Below are positions 1-8,692 of a stretch of 64,000 bases of DNA, in pieces. Location of the stretch: assembly GCA_023410475.1 (NCBI GenBank), contig JAEYPS010000010.1, positions 22,757-86,756 of the forward strand. The letters run 5' to 3'. How positions within the stretch are numbered: position 1 is the stretch's first letter; the number at the start of each line of letters is the position of its first letter. The position numbers and the translations under genes were made by a program. Source of the DNA: Bacillota bacterium. Its GTDB lineage: Bacteria > Bacillota > Clostridia > Christensenellales > SZUA-584. Under the pieces are notes generated by a model. The model did not search any database. It saw only the letters and a program-made list of their open reading frames with translations, and had not been told where the DNA came from.

Positions 1-1452
1 GCTTTCCGGGAACTTTATTATAGAATCGTCAAGCTGCATCGGGCTTAAGGTAGCGTATGGCGCGAGGTAGGGCACGCCCAGCACCTTGAGCTTCGCGAGT
101 ATGAAAAAGATAATAAGCAGCGTCAGTATGAGCCCTATAAGGCCGAACACAGCTGAAAGCACCGTACACACAAGCTGGAACAGCCACATCGCGGTATTGA
201 CTTCCTTATTGGGAATAGCGAGAGAGCAGATGGAGGCGCCCGCTACAACGACTATAACTGCGGGTGAGACTATTCCCGCGGTTATCGCGGCCTGCCCCAA
301 GACAAGACCGCCTACGATTGATACCGTAGCGCCAATAGCGCGGCTTATCTGCATGCTCGCCTGTATAAGCACGAAAAACGCGAATGTCATCAGTAGTATC
401 TCGACTACCATACTGAACGGCACGCCCGTCCTTGACGCGGCAATCTTAACGGTGAGGTCGTAGGGTATCATGCCGGGGTGGAACATGGTTATCGCGACGA
501 AAAAGCCGGGCAGCAGAAGCCCGATGAAAAACGACATATACCGCACTATCCGGAAAAACGACGCCACGATGAAGTTTTCACCGTAGTCCGATGTGCCCTG
601 AAAGAAGTCTCCGAACACAGCGGGCAGCAGCAGAGCGTAGGGGAGCTCATCCACGATGACCGCTATTTTGCCCTCGAGCAGGCTCTTGCAGCAGACCTCG
701 GGCTTTTCTGTTATCACCGCCGTGGGGAAGGGCACGTACCTTTCCTTTACAACATTGGAGTATATGTCTTGTATCGTCATCACCCTGTCCTGGTCTATAG
801 CCTCAACGCGCTTTTTTATTTCGGACACGAACTTGTCGTTGCAGATGTTGTACATGTACGCTATGCAGTAGCGTGAGTTTGTCTGCTTGCCGGCGCTGTC
901 TTCCTCAATCACGAGGTTGGGGCTTTTTATCTTTTTGCGAAGCGTAGCCGTGTTGCTGCGCAGAGTCTCGACGAAGCTGTCCTTGCCGCTACGAAACGTG
1001 TTTTCTTCGGTAGCGGTGGAGATGCCGCGTTTTTCAAGGCCTATGGTATTGACGACAAGTGCTTTCTCTATTTTGTCAAAGACGATTATCGTCATGCCGA
1101 CCAGCATCAGGCTGACGGCTTCTTTTACCGTCTCGGCGGGCTTTACGGACGACGCCTCTATGGCGCCGTTTAGTGACAGCGTATAAGCCTCCCGCTGCGA
1201 ATCGCAGCATTCATACCACGGGCTTCTCGAAAAAGGAAAGATGATGTTGTCGGCTATCACCTTTTCCTGAGCCATTCCGTCAACGTAAAAAAGGGTGACC
1301 TTAAGTTCTTCGCGGTTTCTTATCAGCACATCCCTGCTGACGATGTCTGTGCTCTCCTCAAATATCTTTTTTATGGTTTCAGACGTCAGCCTCTCTTGCA
1401 TAAGAGCGTCTTTAGCCCGAATGTTTTCGTTTTCCTGCCGCTCTTGCGCCAT
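1..1452 (-). CDS. Spore germination protein, GerA/GerABKA family (partial)
   Basis: This is the A subunit of a nutrient germinant receptor of the spore inner membrane; it is cut by the left edge of the window, so its C-terminus is missing. About 484 codons are open from an ATG at 1452, preceded by GAGAGGAG. The first ~300 residues are soluble and charged; the rest is a hydrophobic membrane block holding the family hallmark GQAAITAGIVSPAVIVVVAG and IPNKE. The family normally acts with B (permease) and C (lipoprotein) subunits, which would lie beyond the edge. It is the best evidence that the host forms endospores. The family call is secure; the germinant cannot be inferred. Confidence 0.93.
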   Translation of the reverse strand, partial: MAQERQENENIRAKDALMQERLTSETIKKIFEESTDIVSRDVLIRNREELKVTLFYVDGMAQEKVIADNIIFPFSRSPWYECCDSQREAYTLSLNGAIEASSVKPAETVKEAVSLMLVGMTIIVFDKIEKALVVNTIGLEKRGISTATEENTFRSGKDSFVETLRSNTATLRKKIKSPNLVIEEDSAGKQTNSRYCIAYMYNICNDKFVSEIKKRVEAIDQDRVMTIQDIYSNVVKERYVPFPTAVITEKPEVCCKSLLEGKIAVIVDELPYALLLPAVFGDFFQGTSDYGENFIVASFFRIVRYMSFFIGLLLPGFFVAITMFHPGMIPYDLTVKIAASRTGVPFSMVVEILLMTFAFFVLIQASMQISRAIGATVSIVGGLVLGQAAITAGIVSPAVIVVVAGASICSLAIPNKEVNTAMWLFQLVCTVLSAVFGLIGLILTLLIIFFILAKLKVLGVPYLAPYATLSPMQLDDSIIKFPES

Positions 1453-1643
1453 AGCTGCTCCTCTCGTTATTATTTTGTAGTTTTTGTTGGAAACGATGAG
1501 GATATGCATGAGCGGTTTGTGCGCCGGAATATAAAAAAGCAGCTAAAAAGCCGCTGTTATAATCTTTGAATGTATTAAACTTTTTGTATGTTTAATCTTC
1601 TTTCATGTGTTTTCCATTATATTATAAATTGTTCATTTGAGTA

Positions 1644-1695
1644 TTGACCACATGGTCAAAACGTGCTATGATATATGCGTTGACCGGGTGGTCAG
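1644..1695 (+). promoter_or_regulatory. Sigma-A promoter with two TetR-type operators
   Basis: The -35 TTGACC (1644-1649) and -10 TATGAT (1667-1672) are 17 bp apart. The -35 lies inside the perfect palindrome TTGACCACATGGTCAA (1644-1659). A near-identical second copy, TTGACCGGGTGGTCAG (1680-1695), covers the start of transcription. The sites are centred 36 bp apart. The last gene of the operon encodes a TetR regulator, so autorepression is the natural inference. Confidence 0.8.
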
Positions 1696-1713
1696 AAGAA
1701 AGGAGCTATGGCT

Positions 1714-2586
1714 ATGGGTGTAATATCTACGGATAAGCTTACTAAGTATTACGGAAGAAACCGCGGTATCATCGATCTTGACTTAAGTGTTAATGAAGGA
1801 GAGGTTTACGGTTTTATAGGCCCGAACGGCGCGGGCAAATCGACGACGATAAAGCTGTTGCTCGATTTTATAAGGCCGACATCGGGCAGCTGCAGCATAT
1901 TCGGTGAAAGCTGCGTAGAGTCTTCCGCGAAAATAAAGAAGAACATAGGCTACATTCCCGCTGACGTCAACTATTACGACGGAATGAAGGTATCGGAGCT
2001 GCTCACTTACTCCTCGCGGTATTACGGAGGCGGGTTTGAGGAAAATACTAAAAAGCTGTGCAGTGTATTGGAGCTTGACACCGCGAGAAAGATAAGCGAG
2101 CTTTCCACGGGCAACAAGAAGAAGGTGGCTATAGCGCAGGCCATGCTTCATAAGCCAAAGCTGCTCATAATGGACGAACCGACGTCGGGGCTCGACCCTC
2201 TTATGCAGCATGTGTTTTACGGGCTTGTCAGGGAAGCAAAGGAGCAGGGAGCGACGACATTCTTCTCGTCGCACATACTCTCCGAGGTGCAGCGAGTGTG
2301 CGACAGGGTAGGCATCATCCGTGACGGAAGGCTTATAAGCACGCAGACAATAGAGGAGCTGACGGCAACGCAGTACAAGAGAGTAAAGGCATTGGCGGCG
2401 GGCGAGATATCGATACCCGGAGCGGAGGATATTAAGCGGCAGAACGGCAATGTGGAGTTTCTCTATAAGGGCGAGGCGGATAAGCTAATAAAAGCGCTCG
2501 CACAGTATGAAATAAGCAATATAGTTATCGAAGACCCGCCGCTTGAGGATATATTCATGGCGTATTACCAGGAAGGAGATAAATAG
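1714..2586 (+). CDS. ABC-2 type transporter ATP-binding protein
   Basis: This is the cytoplasmic ATPase of a drug- or peptide-type ABC exporter, partner of the permease that follows after 1 nt. Walker A GPNGAGKST lies near residue 36, then a degenerate signature (LSTGNKKK instead of LSGGQ), Walker B LLIMDEPTSGLD and an H-loop SSH. The C-terminal ~80 residues form the usual extension of this subfamily. Two in-frame ATGs exist at 1708 and 1714. AGGAG at 1701-1705 is only 2 nt from the first but 8 nt from the second, so 1714 is preferred. Substrate unknown; control by the TetR gene at 3390 is likely. Confidence 0.93.
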   Translation: MGVISTDKLTKYYGRNRGIIDLDLSVNEGEVYGFIGPNGAGKSTTIKLLLDFIRPTSGSCSIFGESCVESSAKIKKNIGYIPADVNYYDGMKVSELLTYSSRYYGGGFEENTKKLCSVLELDTARKISELSTGNKKKVAIAQAMLHKPKLLIMDEPTSGLDPLMQHVFYGLVREAKEQGATTFFSSHILSEVQRVCDRVGIIRDGRLISTQTIEELTATQYKRVKALAAGEISIPGAEDIKRQNGNVEFLYKGEADKLIKALAQYEISNIVIEDPPLEDIFMAYYQEGDK

Positions 2587-2587
2587 T

Positions 2588-3385
2588 ATGACGCTGTTTT
2601 TCAGAGAGATAAAGGGGAATTTAAGGTCGTTTATAATCTGGACGGTCTGCATAGTGGCGCTGACCGCGATGTTTATGGCGATGTACCCTTCGTTCGCGGA
2701 GCAGGGCAGCGCGGTGACCGAAATGCTGTCGGGCTTTTCGCCCGAGCTTATACAGATGTTTGGCTTCGAGGCTATTGACTTTACACAGACAATGGATTAC
2801 TACGCTTATGTATTTCAGTATGTGCTTCTCGCGACAATGATACAGTTCATGATTCTCGGCGCGAGCCTGTTGTCGAAAGAAGAAGATTCGGGAACTATAA
2901 ACTTCCTGTATTCAAAGCCGCTGTCAAGGACGTCGATAGTGGGAACAAAGTTTATTGCCGGAGTCACGTTTATAGCGGCGTTCTTTGTTGTGAATACCGC
3001 CGCCGTCATCGCGATACTGTCGGCGGTGGGCAGGACGGGCGTAGATTACGGGGCTTTGATGCTGCTCGGAGCGGCTATGGCTCTTGCACAGCTTATGGTG
3101 ATGAGCCTCGGTATGCTGCTAAGTATGTTTATAACAAAGTCGCGTGCGGTGATGTCCGCCTCGATAGGAATAGTGCTCGTGCTCTATGTAGCAAGCATGT
3201 TTGCCAACATGAACAGCGATCTTGACTGGCTGAGTTACCTGACGCCGTTTAAGTATTTCGACGCTCGGGCAATAATAGCGAATGTGTCCGTCGAGTGGCT
3301 GTATGCGCTGCTGGCCGCAGGTGTCGCGCTTGCGGGACTCGCCCTTTCTCTGGTAATATATAACCGGAAGGACTTAAAGTGCTGA
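2588..3385 (+). CDS. ABC-2 type transporter permease
   Basis: This integral membrane subunit of the exporter has 265 residues and about six hydrophobic helices, with a short cytoplasmic N-terminus (MTLFFREIKGNLRSF) and the first helix at residues ~15-35. The loop SKEEDSGTINFLYSKPLSR, followed by further helices, is typical of the ABC-2 permease family, in which the ATPase pairs with one polytopic subunit. AAGGAG ends about 10 nt before the chosen ATG. A longer reading frame from 2543 would overlap the ATPase gene and is not needed. The TetR gene starts 4 nt downstream, so three genes share one transcript. Confidence 0.9.
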   Translation: MTLFFREIKGNLRSFIIWTVCIVALTAMFMAMYPSFAEQGSAVTEMLSGFSPELIQMFGFEAIDFTQTMDYYAYVFQYVLLATMIQFMILGASLLSKEEDSGTINFLYSKPLSRTSIVGTKFIAGVTFIAAFFVVNTAAVIAILSAVGRTGVDYGALMLLGAAMALAQLMVMSLGMLLSMFITKSRAVMSASIGIVLVLYVASMFANMNSDLDWLSYLTPFKYFDARAIIANVSVEWLYALLAAGVALAGLALSLVIYNRKDLKC

Positions 3386-3389
3386 TGTA

Positions 3390-4028
3390 ATGAGCGAAAG
3401 ATTTGAAGCGCTGAGCGAGGAAAAACAAAAGAGGATAATGGACGCCTGCCTCCATGAGTTCGCGGAGCATGGTTATTTGAACGCATCTACTAACCGCATC
3501 GTGGGGGCGGCGAGCATTTCGAAGGGACTGCTTTTTCACTACTTCGGTAACAAGAAAAAGCTGTTCCTTTATGTGCTTGATTTTGTGATAAACACGATGA
3601 TGACGCAGATGAACAAATACACGCTGCCGCTTTCGGGAGACTTTTTTGAGCGCGTCGGCGACTATACTCTGATAAAAATGCGAATCGGCATAGAAGAACC
3701 CGAGATGTATCACATACTGTACGACGTTTATCTGAACCTGCCTAAAGACATAAAGAACGAGCTTATGCAGCGTTACGGCGCTATACTCTCTGACCAGCGC
3801 AAGGCGCTCGTCTCTACTATAGATTCGTCGCGTCTCAAAGAGGGTGTTACGCCAGAGATGGCTGTCAACGTTATAGTAGATTTTCTCGACGGGTATTACA
3901 AGAGAAACATCGAGCATTACAAGACGATGACGCCGGATGAGCTGCTCCTGCACGTAGGCGAAATGAAAGGCGACATAATGGGATACCTCGATATTATCAG
4001 GCGGGGGATATATAAGGACGTGGAGTAA
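3390..4028 (+). CDS. TetR/AcrR family transcriptional regulator
   Basis: 212 residues. The N-terminal helix-turn-helix is typical TetR: EKQKRIMDACLHEFAEHGY, then STNRIVGAASISKGLLFHYF and NKKKLFLYVLDF. The C-terminal ~140 residues would form the ligand-binding and dimer domain and show no recognisable ligand class. It is the third gene of the exporter operon, directly after the permease. The twin TGACC/GGTCA palindromes at the operon promoter are of TetR operator size, so this protein is the probable autorepressor, released by a substrate of the pump. That role is inferred from position. The ribosome site is weak, suggesting translational coupling. Confidence 0.92.
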   Translation: MSERFEALSEEKQKRIMDACLHEFAEHGYLNASTNRIVGAASISKGLLFHYFGNKKKLFLYVLDFVINTMMTQMNKYTLPLSGDFFERVGDYTLIKMRIGIEEPEMYHILYDVYLNLPKDIKNELMQRYGAILSDQRKALVSTIDSSRLKEGVTPEMAVNVIVDFLDGYYKRNIEHYKTMTPDELLLHVGEMKGDIMGYLDIIRRGIYKDVE

Positions 4029-4248
4029 AAAATATTGCGGGCGGCCAGAAACCGCCTTTAAGAAAACACTTCGGCACAGTGCAGCCAAAATTCTCAACTG
4101 ATTATTGATGTTGACAATGTTAACATTTCGCAGCAGGTACTTATCGCAGCTGTAAATGCTATTTCGTTATAGCATCTCCCGCGATACTTGAACCAGCTTC
4201 ATTACTTTATAGAAATGTGGTACAATCACAAATGTGGAGGGCAATAAT

Positions 4249-4713
4249 ATGGAAGATATATTATACTGCGGATATCAGGCGAGCCATAGCGTAAACGCGG
4301 ATGAATACGGCATGGCTGTTATACAGACGCTGTGCGAGCAGGGACATGTAACGACAGGGAGTAAGACGCATCCTATGACGTACGGCGGGCTTTACTTTTT
4401 AAGCGGAGAGGAAGGCTACAGCCTTGCGCCGCAGGACGAGAAAAGCTTTAAGTGTAATAGTATCGCTGTGTCGGCGGGATTTATGCGCGATATTTCGGAG
4501 ATGCTCGAATGCCCTGATGAGATAGACAGTATATTCTCTGCGGGAGGATATTACGTCCCCGTTAAAAACTACAAGACAATAGACGAGCGCTTCGGCAGGA
4601 TGGCAAGCGCATACACGTCGGGAAAGAGTTTTTCAAAGGCGCTCATTGTGGCGGACCTTTTGCAGCTTATAAATTACGCCGTGTATACGCAATCAATGAA
4701 GTTAAACAGTTAG
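4249..4713 (+). CDS. AraC-type sensor-domain-like protein lacking HTH
   Basis: 154 residues, starting at ATG 4249 because GGAGGG (4236-4241) is 7 nt upstream; a GTG at 4234 would precede that site. The pattern GGLYFLSGEEGYSLAPQDEK, then a strand-rich stretch and a helical end, resembles the N-terminal cupin ligand-binding half of AraC-family regulators. There is no C-terminal helix-turn-helix: the frame stops at 4713 in a hydrophilic tail. It could be a stand-alone sensor, a decayed regulator or an unrelated beta protein. TACAAT at 4221 is a plausible -10. It is convergent with the FtsX-type permease. Confidence 0.5.
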   Translation: MEDILYCGYQASHSVNADEYGMAVIQTLCEQGHVTTGSKTHPMTYGGLYFLSGEEGYSLAPQDEKSFKCNSIAVSAGFMRDISEMLECPDEIDSIFSAGGYYVPVKNYKTIDERFGRMASAYTSGKSFSKALIVADLLQLINYAVYTQSMKLNS

Positions 4714-4723
4714 CTCCACGCCG

Positions 4724-6580
4724 CTACCGTTCCTTTTCGCCGAGCAGCCGGAGCGGTTCTTCCTTAAGGTTGCCGCGAACCATTAATAGCGCTATCAGCA
4801 GCGAGAGCGGTATGACCGATGCGCCCGCTAGCCAGCTCTCGGGTGTTCCCTCTGCCGATATAGACATATTCTCAGCCATATCGTTGTCTGCGCTGTTTAC
4901 CCAGTCGCTGAATGTCGTATCAAAAGCTTCGCCGGACTGCTGCGTGTTTATCTGCTCTACGGCGTAATCGGTAAGCAGGCTGCCGCCTGCGCTGCCAATT
5001 ATGGAGCCCGGAATGGTTATAACCAGTATGCCCGCGAGCAAAGACAGAGTACACAGAGCCTTGCTGAGGCCCAAAGAGCGCTCTATCGCCGTGCGCTTAC
5101 GCTGCTTTGTTATGAATAGGTGGCAGAACAGCATGGCGGCAATCAGAGTCGTCGCCGCTCCAACGGTGAACAGCAGCACGGCCATGTTCTTCATTGAATC
5201 GAGCCCGGCCTTTATCTTTGAGTAGCCCTTGTCGTAAAAGTTTATCTCAAGACCATCTATGCCCTGTGCCTTCCACGCGGCCATGAATTTGTCGATGGTG
5301 CCGTTAGGTATCCTGAACGAAGTATTATAACCCATCATCGGGCCCACATAAGTTATATTGTTTTCATCGCTGTTTTTGACTGACCTCGATGGTATTATCA
5401 CAGCGTTTCCTCCGAGTGCATACCTGTTGAACGAATCTGCGGGCGCGACGTCGTATATACCCACAATTTCATATTCGCTGTCCTCAAACGGAGTGTAGCG
5501 CTCGCCCTTTGCGTTTAGATATCCGCCGAACCCGCCTGTCTCTCCGTCGAGGCCAAAGTCAAAGCTCGATGAGCCATAGTAACTAGCGTATATCAGAGGC
5601 AGGCGTAGGCTGCCGCCCACGTATAGTCTGTTTTTCTCTGCAAACCTCCTTTGCACGAGGCAGACTTTCTCGCCGCTCAAAAACTCCTCTTCCGTTATAT
5701 CGCGGCCCTCGTTTATCCTTGCGTCGCCCTTGAAAAACGGCATAAGCAGCTTTGTGCCGTTGGTAGGCACGACCGGTATCGTATGCCTGTATGATTCTTT
5801 TATATCATCTATGAGCTCTAGCCACCGCCGTCCTCTCGGGGTATAGTAAAATCCCTCCGTGACCTCGTCCCACGGGGCGAGGGGTTCCAGCGTGTCTCTG
5901 ATACGCGTTCCGTCTTTTGTGCATTGCGTCGACCCTATCGCCCACCCAGGTATGTATTCTACGAAATAATCGGATCCTTCGTGAGATAAATTGCTGCCAA
6001 AATAGGATATATACGTCTTATCCGCGTACAGCTTATACGTCTTCTCTTCAAAGTGGTTGCATATCAATTCCCTTCCGCCCTCCATTGTCGGGTAGCCCAT
6101 CAGCACTTTGGTTATCCTTATTTCTACCGGGTCTGCCGTCTCGCAGTCTTCCAGAGGCTGGAATTCTACTATAATACAGGTTGTCTCGAAACCCGCCTCG
6201 CGGAGGGGATCGGTTACGATTATATAGCCCGGGTCATATGCTGCGTAATATGGCCGTTTTTCAGGCTCAAGTATATAACCGGCGCCCGCAAAATCAAGAA
6301 CGGATATCGGAAGCCTTTCTCCGTAAACCGGGAACGAGAAGTTTCTGTAAGATTTTTTTTCGGCGTCCCACCTTGAGTGTATTTCCAGCGACTCGGGCTT
6401 TTGTTCTGCGGTGCCTATGGTTATAAACGCGCTCTCTATGCGAGCCATATTGCTGTCAGCGAGCGACCAGAGGTTAAAGCCAAGCGTAAAGAACGCCGTA
6501 GTCAGTATCAGCAATACGAAAAAGAACAACGTCTTAAACGGCGTGCGAAACAGCTGCTTTATGCCCGATACTATAACCAT
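4724..6580 (-). CDS. FtsX/MacB-like ABC transporter permease
   Basis: 618 residues with the FtsX-like layout: one helix near residues 13-37, a large extracytoplasmic domain (~40-465) and three helices in the C-terminal 150 residues (AVLLFTVGAATTLIAAM; LLAGILVITIPGSIIGSAGG; LAGASVIPLSLLIALLMV). Such proteins couple ATP hydrolysis to extracytoplasmic work, such as peptide export or lipoprotein handling, rather than forming a classic channel. It is the downstream partner of the ATPase at 6592-7266, 11 nt away, with GGGGAGG before its ATG. It has a single FtsX module instead of the two found in BceB-like proteins. Substrate unknown. Confidence 0.85.
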   Translation of the reverse strand: MVIVSGIKQLFRTPFKTLFFFVLLILTTAFFTLGFNLWSLADSNMARIESAFITIGTAEQKPESLEIHSRWDAEKKSYRNFSFPVYGERLPISVLDFAGAGYILEPEKRPYYAAYDPGYIIVTDPLREAGFETTCIIVEFQPLEDCETADPVEIRITKVLMGYPTMEGGRELICNHFEEKTYKLYADKTYISYFGSNLSHEGSDYFVEYIPGWAIGSTQCTKDGTRIRDTLEPLAPWDEVTEGFYYTPRGRRWLELIDDIKESYRHTIPVVPTNGTKLLMPFFKGDARINEGRDITEEEFLSGEKVCLVQRRFAEKNRLYVGGSLRLPLIYASYYGSSSFDFGLDGETGGFGGYLNAKGERYTPFEDSEYEIVGIYDVAPADSFNRYALGGNAVIIPSRSVKNSDENNITYVGPMMGYNTSFRIPNGTIDKFMAAWKAQGIDGLEINFYDKGYSKIKAGLDSMKNMAVLLFTVGAATTLIAAMLFCHLFITKQRKRTAIERSLGLSKALCTLSLLAGILVITIPGSIIGSAGGSLLTDYAVEQINTQQSGEAFDTTFSDWVNSADNDMAENMSISAEGTPESWLAGASVIPLSLLIALLMVRGNLKEEPLRLLGEKER

Positions 6581-6591
6581 AACCTCCCCCT

Positions 6592-7266
6592 CTACTGTTC
6601 TTCTTTGAGTTCGCCGTCGCTCATCACGTACACTTTGTCGGCTTCGCAGGCCACGTAATCGTTGTGCGTAACGACTATAGCCGTAAGGCCGCGCTCGTGC
6701 GCGAGCGTTTTTATGAGATGCACTACCATCTTTTCGTTGGCGGTGTCGAGGTTGCCCGTAGGCTCGTCGGCAAGCAGTATGCTGCCACCCGCAGCGAGCG
6801 CCCGCGCTATCGCGACGCGCTGTTGTTCGCCCCCGCTCAGCATCTGCGGAAACTTTCTGTGCATGGACTCTGCTATGCCGACTTCGGTAAGAAGTTTTGA
6901 CGCGGCGGAAGTGGTCTCCTTATGATTTTTCCCCTGGAGCTGCATTGGGTAAATCACGTTTTCGACCGCCGTTAAAAGCGGGAACAGGTTATATGTCTGG
7001 TAGATTACCGAGGCGGTATCCCTTCTGTAGAGGTTGCGGTTTATTGACGAAAGCGCCTTTCCGTCATAATGTATTTCGCCGCTTGTCGGATTGTCGAGCC
7101 CCGCGAGCAGCGACAAAAGAGTGCTCTTTCCGCTGCCCGAGCGGCCCGTGACCGCGTAGTATTTTCCTTCACTGAATTCGCACGAAACGTTCTTAAGCGC
7201 CTCCACCCTCTGGTATCTGCTGATATAGGTGTAGCTGACATTTTTGGCGGCAAGAATCGTACTCAT
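6592..7266 (-). CDS. ABC transporter ATP-binding protein (MacB/LolD type)
   Basis: 224 residues, the usual length for this class. Walker A GRSGSGKST, signature LSGGEQQRVAIARAL and Walker B ILLADEPTGNLD are all intact, and the DEPTGNLD form is typical of the MacB/LolD/FtsE group. The start is fixed by GAGGAGG 5 nt upstream of ATG. It forms a two-gene operon with the FtsX-like permease. An IS110 element ends only 60 bp upstream, and a 9-bp inverted repeat lies between them, so the original promoter region may have been disturbed. Confidence 0.95.
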   Translation of the reverse strand: MSTILAAKNVSYTYISRYQRVEALKNVSCEFSEGKYYAVTGRSGSGKSTLLSLLAGLDNPTSGEIHYDGKALSSINRNLYRRDTASVIYQTYNLFPLLTAVENVIYPMQLQGKNHKETTSAASKLLTEVGIAESMHRKFPQMLSGGEQQRVAIARALAAGGSILLADEPTGNLDTANEKMVVHLIKTLAHERGLTAIVVTHNDYVACEADKVYVMSDGELKEEQ

Positions 7267-7293
7267 AACAACCTCCTCGTATAATTAAGTAAC

Positions 7294-7320
7294 ACATATA
7301 CAGCACTATTTTGTATATGT
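7294..7320. promoter_or_regulatory. Inverted repeat upstream of ABC exporter operon
   Basis: ACATATACA (7294-7302) and TGTATATGT (7312-7320) are perfect 9-bp arms with a 9-bp spacer, 28 bp before the ABC ATPase start and just outside the left inverted repeat of the IS110 element. The geometry fits a dimeric repressor operator. It could instead belong to the end of the element, whose exact boundary is not visible. Confidence 0.4.
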
Positions 7321-7337
7321 CTTGTATAATGCATGCA

Positions 7338-7485
7338 GACGCTGTGGACTGGTTCCACCTCCTACCGCTCGACGGTTTGTTAAAGGCTCCAGCCACAGCT
7401 TTTTGCTTTATTCGGTGATTAGTCAGATAACGCTTCGACGTTTTATCTAGAACGAGGATCCGACAGCAAAAAGTCTGTGGAACAA
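7338..7485 (+). ncRNA. Candidate IS110 bridge RNA region
   Basis: The non-coding 5' part of the element folds well. A hairpin GTGGA/TCCAC (7344-7348, 7354-7358) is followed by a long stem, CCACAGCTTTTTGCT (7393-7407) with 7465-7480, 15 bp with one bulged T. Inside it is a smaller hairpin AGATAA/TTATCT (7425-7448). IS110-group recombinases are known to use a bridge RNA transcribed from this position, with a 5' stem-loop and two recognition loops. Position and folding match; the loop sequences have not been matched to target or donor DNA, and the transcript ends are guesses. Confidence 0.55.
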
Positions 7486-7516
7486 TCAGCGTACTTTTCT
7501 TAAGGATGGCATAAGC

Positions 7517-8692
7517 ATGATTTATGTTGGAATTGATGTAGCCAAAAACAAACACGACTGTTGCATCTTAGCTGGTGACGGATCAACGATCTTTGAGCCA
7601 TTTTCATTTTGTAATGACCGAAGAGGGTTTGGGGAGTTGGCCTTTGCAATTCGTGAGGCTTTGAGGTTGACTGGCGCTGATCAAATGAAAGCAGGACTTG
7701 AAGCAACCGGACACTACAGCGAAAACCTTCTAGCCTTCCTCCGTAGCAGCGGAGTTGAGCCAATTGTCTTTAACCCATTACAGGTCAACTTGTTTCGGAA
7801 GTCCCAATCCCTTAGAAAAACCAAAACAGACAAGGTGGATGCCAAATGCATCGCTCAACTGTTGATGTCAGCGCAAGCAAGTCCTGCACCTGTATCTTAC
7901 CAGATTCAAGAACTGAAATCACTTACTCGGCATCGGTTTCGTCTAATTTCTTTACGAACAAAACTTAAACAAAGCGTCTCCCGTCTGATTGACATACTGT
8001 TCCCGGAGCTTCCTTCAGTCTGTGCCTCAGTCACTCAGACTTCAATTAAGGCGCTTCTGCTTGAATTGCCATCTGCTAAAGAGATTGCACAATGCAGAAT
8101 TGACCGGCTGACAAACATTTTGATCAAGAACTCCAGAGGCCGTCTTGGTCGTAATAAAGCCCAGCAGATAAAATCTCTTGCACAACAATCAATCGGCGCA
8201 GACAGCCCTGCCACAGCTCTTGAGCTCAAACTGACACTAATGCAGCTAAATTTATTTCAAGAGCAAATCGGTGAACTGGAACAAGCCATTCGTAATATTG
8301 TTACAGGTGCTCAGACGCCATTGCTGACTATTCCGGGTATCGGTGTGACTTTAGCCGCCATCATCCTTGCTGAAATCGGTGACATCCACCGATTCAGCTC
8401 ACCGAACAAGCTGTTGGCCTTTGCTGGCCTTGACCCGTCAACCTACCAATCCGGCAAGTTCAGAGCCAACCGTACACCTATGGTTAAGCACGGCTCCACG
8501 TATCTGCGTTGGGCAATCATGCAGGCTACCCGGTTGGTCGCCATGAACTGTGAGCCTTTTCGTGCTTATCTAGACTCCAAACTCGCCCAGGGAAAGCACT
8601 ATTTCGTCGCCCTTGGGCATACCTCTAAAAAACTCGTACGCGTTATATTCCGCATCCTGATTGCCAACGAAGCCTTTGTCCCTCAAGTGTAG
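7517..8692 (+). CDS. IS110-family transposase (DEDD recombinase)
   Basis: 391 residues, apparently intact. The N-terminal RuvC-like DEDD domain shows D7 in YVGIDVAKN, E62 in GLEATGHY and D105/D108 in KTDKVDAK. A helical middle leads to the C-terminal Transposase_20 domain with LTIPGIG, AFAGLDPSTYQSGK and KHGSTYLRWAIMQ; the serine of QSG is the likely nucleophile by analogy with the family. The protein would act with an RNA guide from the same element. AAGGA lies ~11 nt before the ATG. No frameshift or internal stop is seen, so the element may still be active. Confidence 0.95.
   Translation: MIYVGIDVAKNKHDCCILAGDGSTIFEPFSFCNDRRGFGELAFAIREALRLTGADQMKAGLEATGHYSENLLAFLRSSGVEPIVFNPLQVNLFRKSQSLRKTKTDKVDAKCIAQLLMSAQASPAPVSYQIQELKSLTRHRFRLISLRTKLKQSVSRLIDILFPELPSVCASVTQTSIKALLLELPSAKEIAQCRIDRLTNILIKNSRGRLGRNKAQQIKSLAQQSIGADSPATALELKLTLMQLNLFQEQIGELEQAIRNIVTGAQTPLLTIPGIGVTLAAIILAEIGDIHRFSSPNKLLAFAGLDPSTYQSGKFRANRTPMVKHGSTYLRWAIMQATRLVAMNCEPFRAYLDSKLAQGKHYFVALGHTSKKLVRVIFRILIANEAFVPQV

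Noticed and set aside
1..1480. Plus-strand frames over the first 1.5 kb
   Set aside because: They are antisense shadows of the minus-strand GerA-family gene, whose frame is open throughout and carries clear family motifs.
4100..4150. Inverted repeat around GTTGACAATGTTAAC
   Set aside because: The arms match poorly and the site is not placed at a promoter, so it is not reported as an operator.
7193..7555. A 120-codon minus-strand frame covering the IS left end
   Set aside because: It crosses the ABC gene, the IS non-coding region and the transposase start; the region is better explained by RNA structure.
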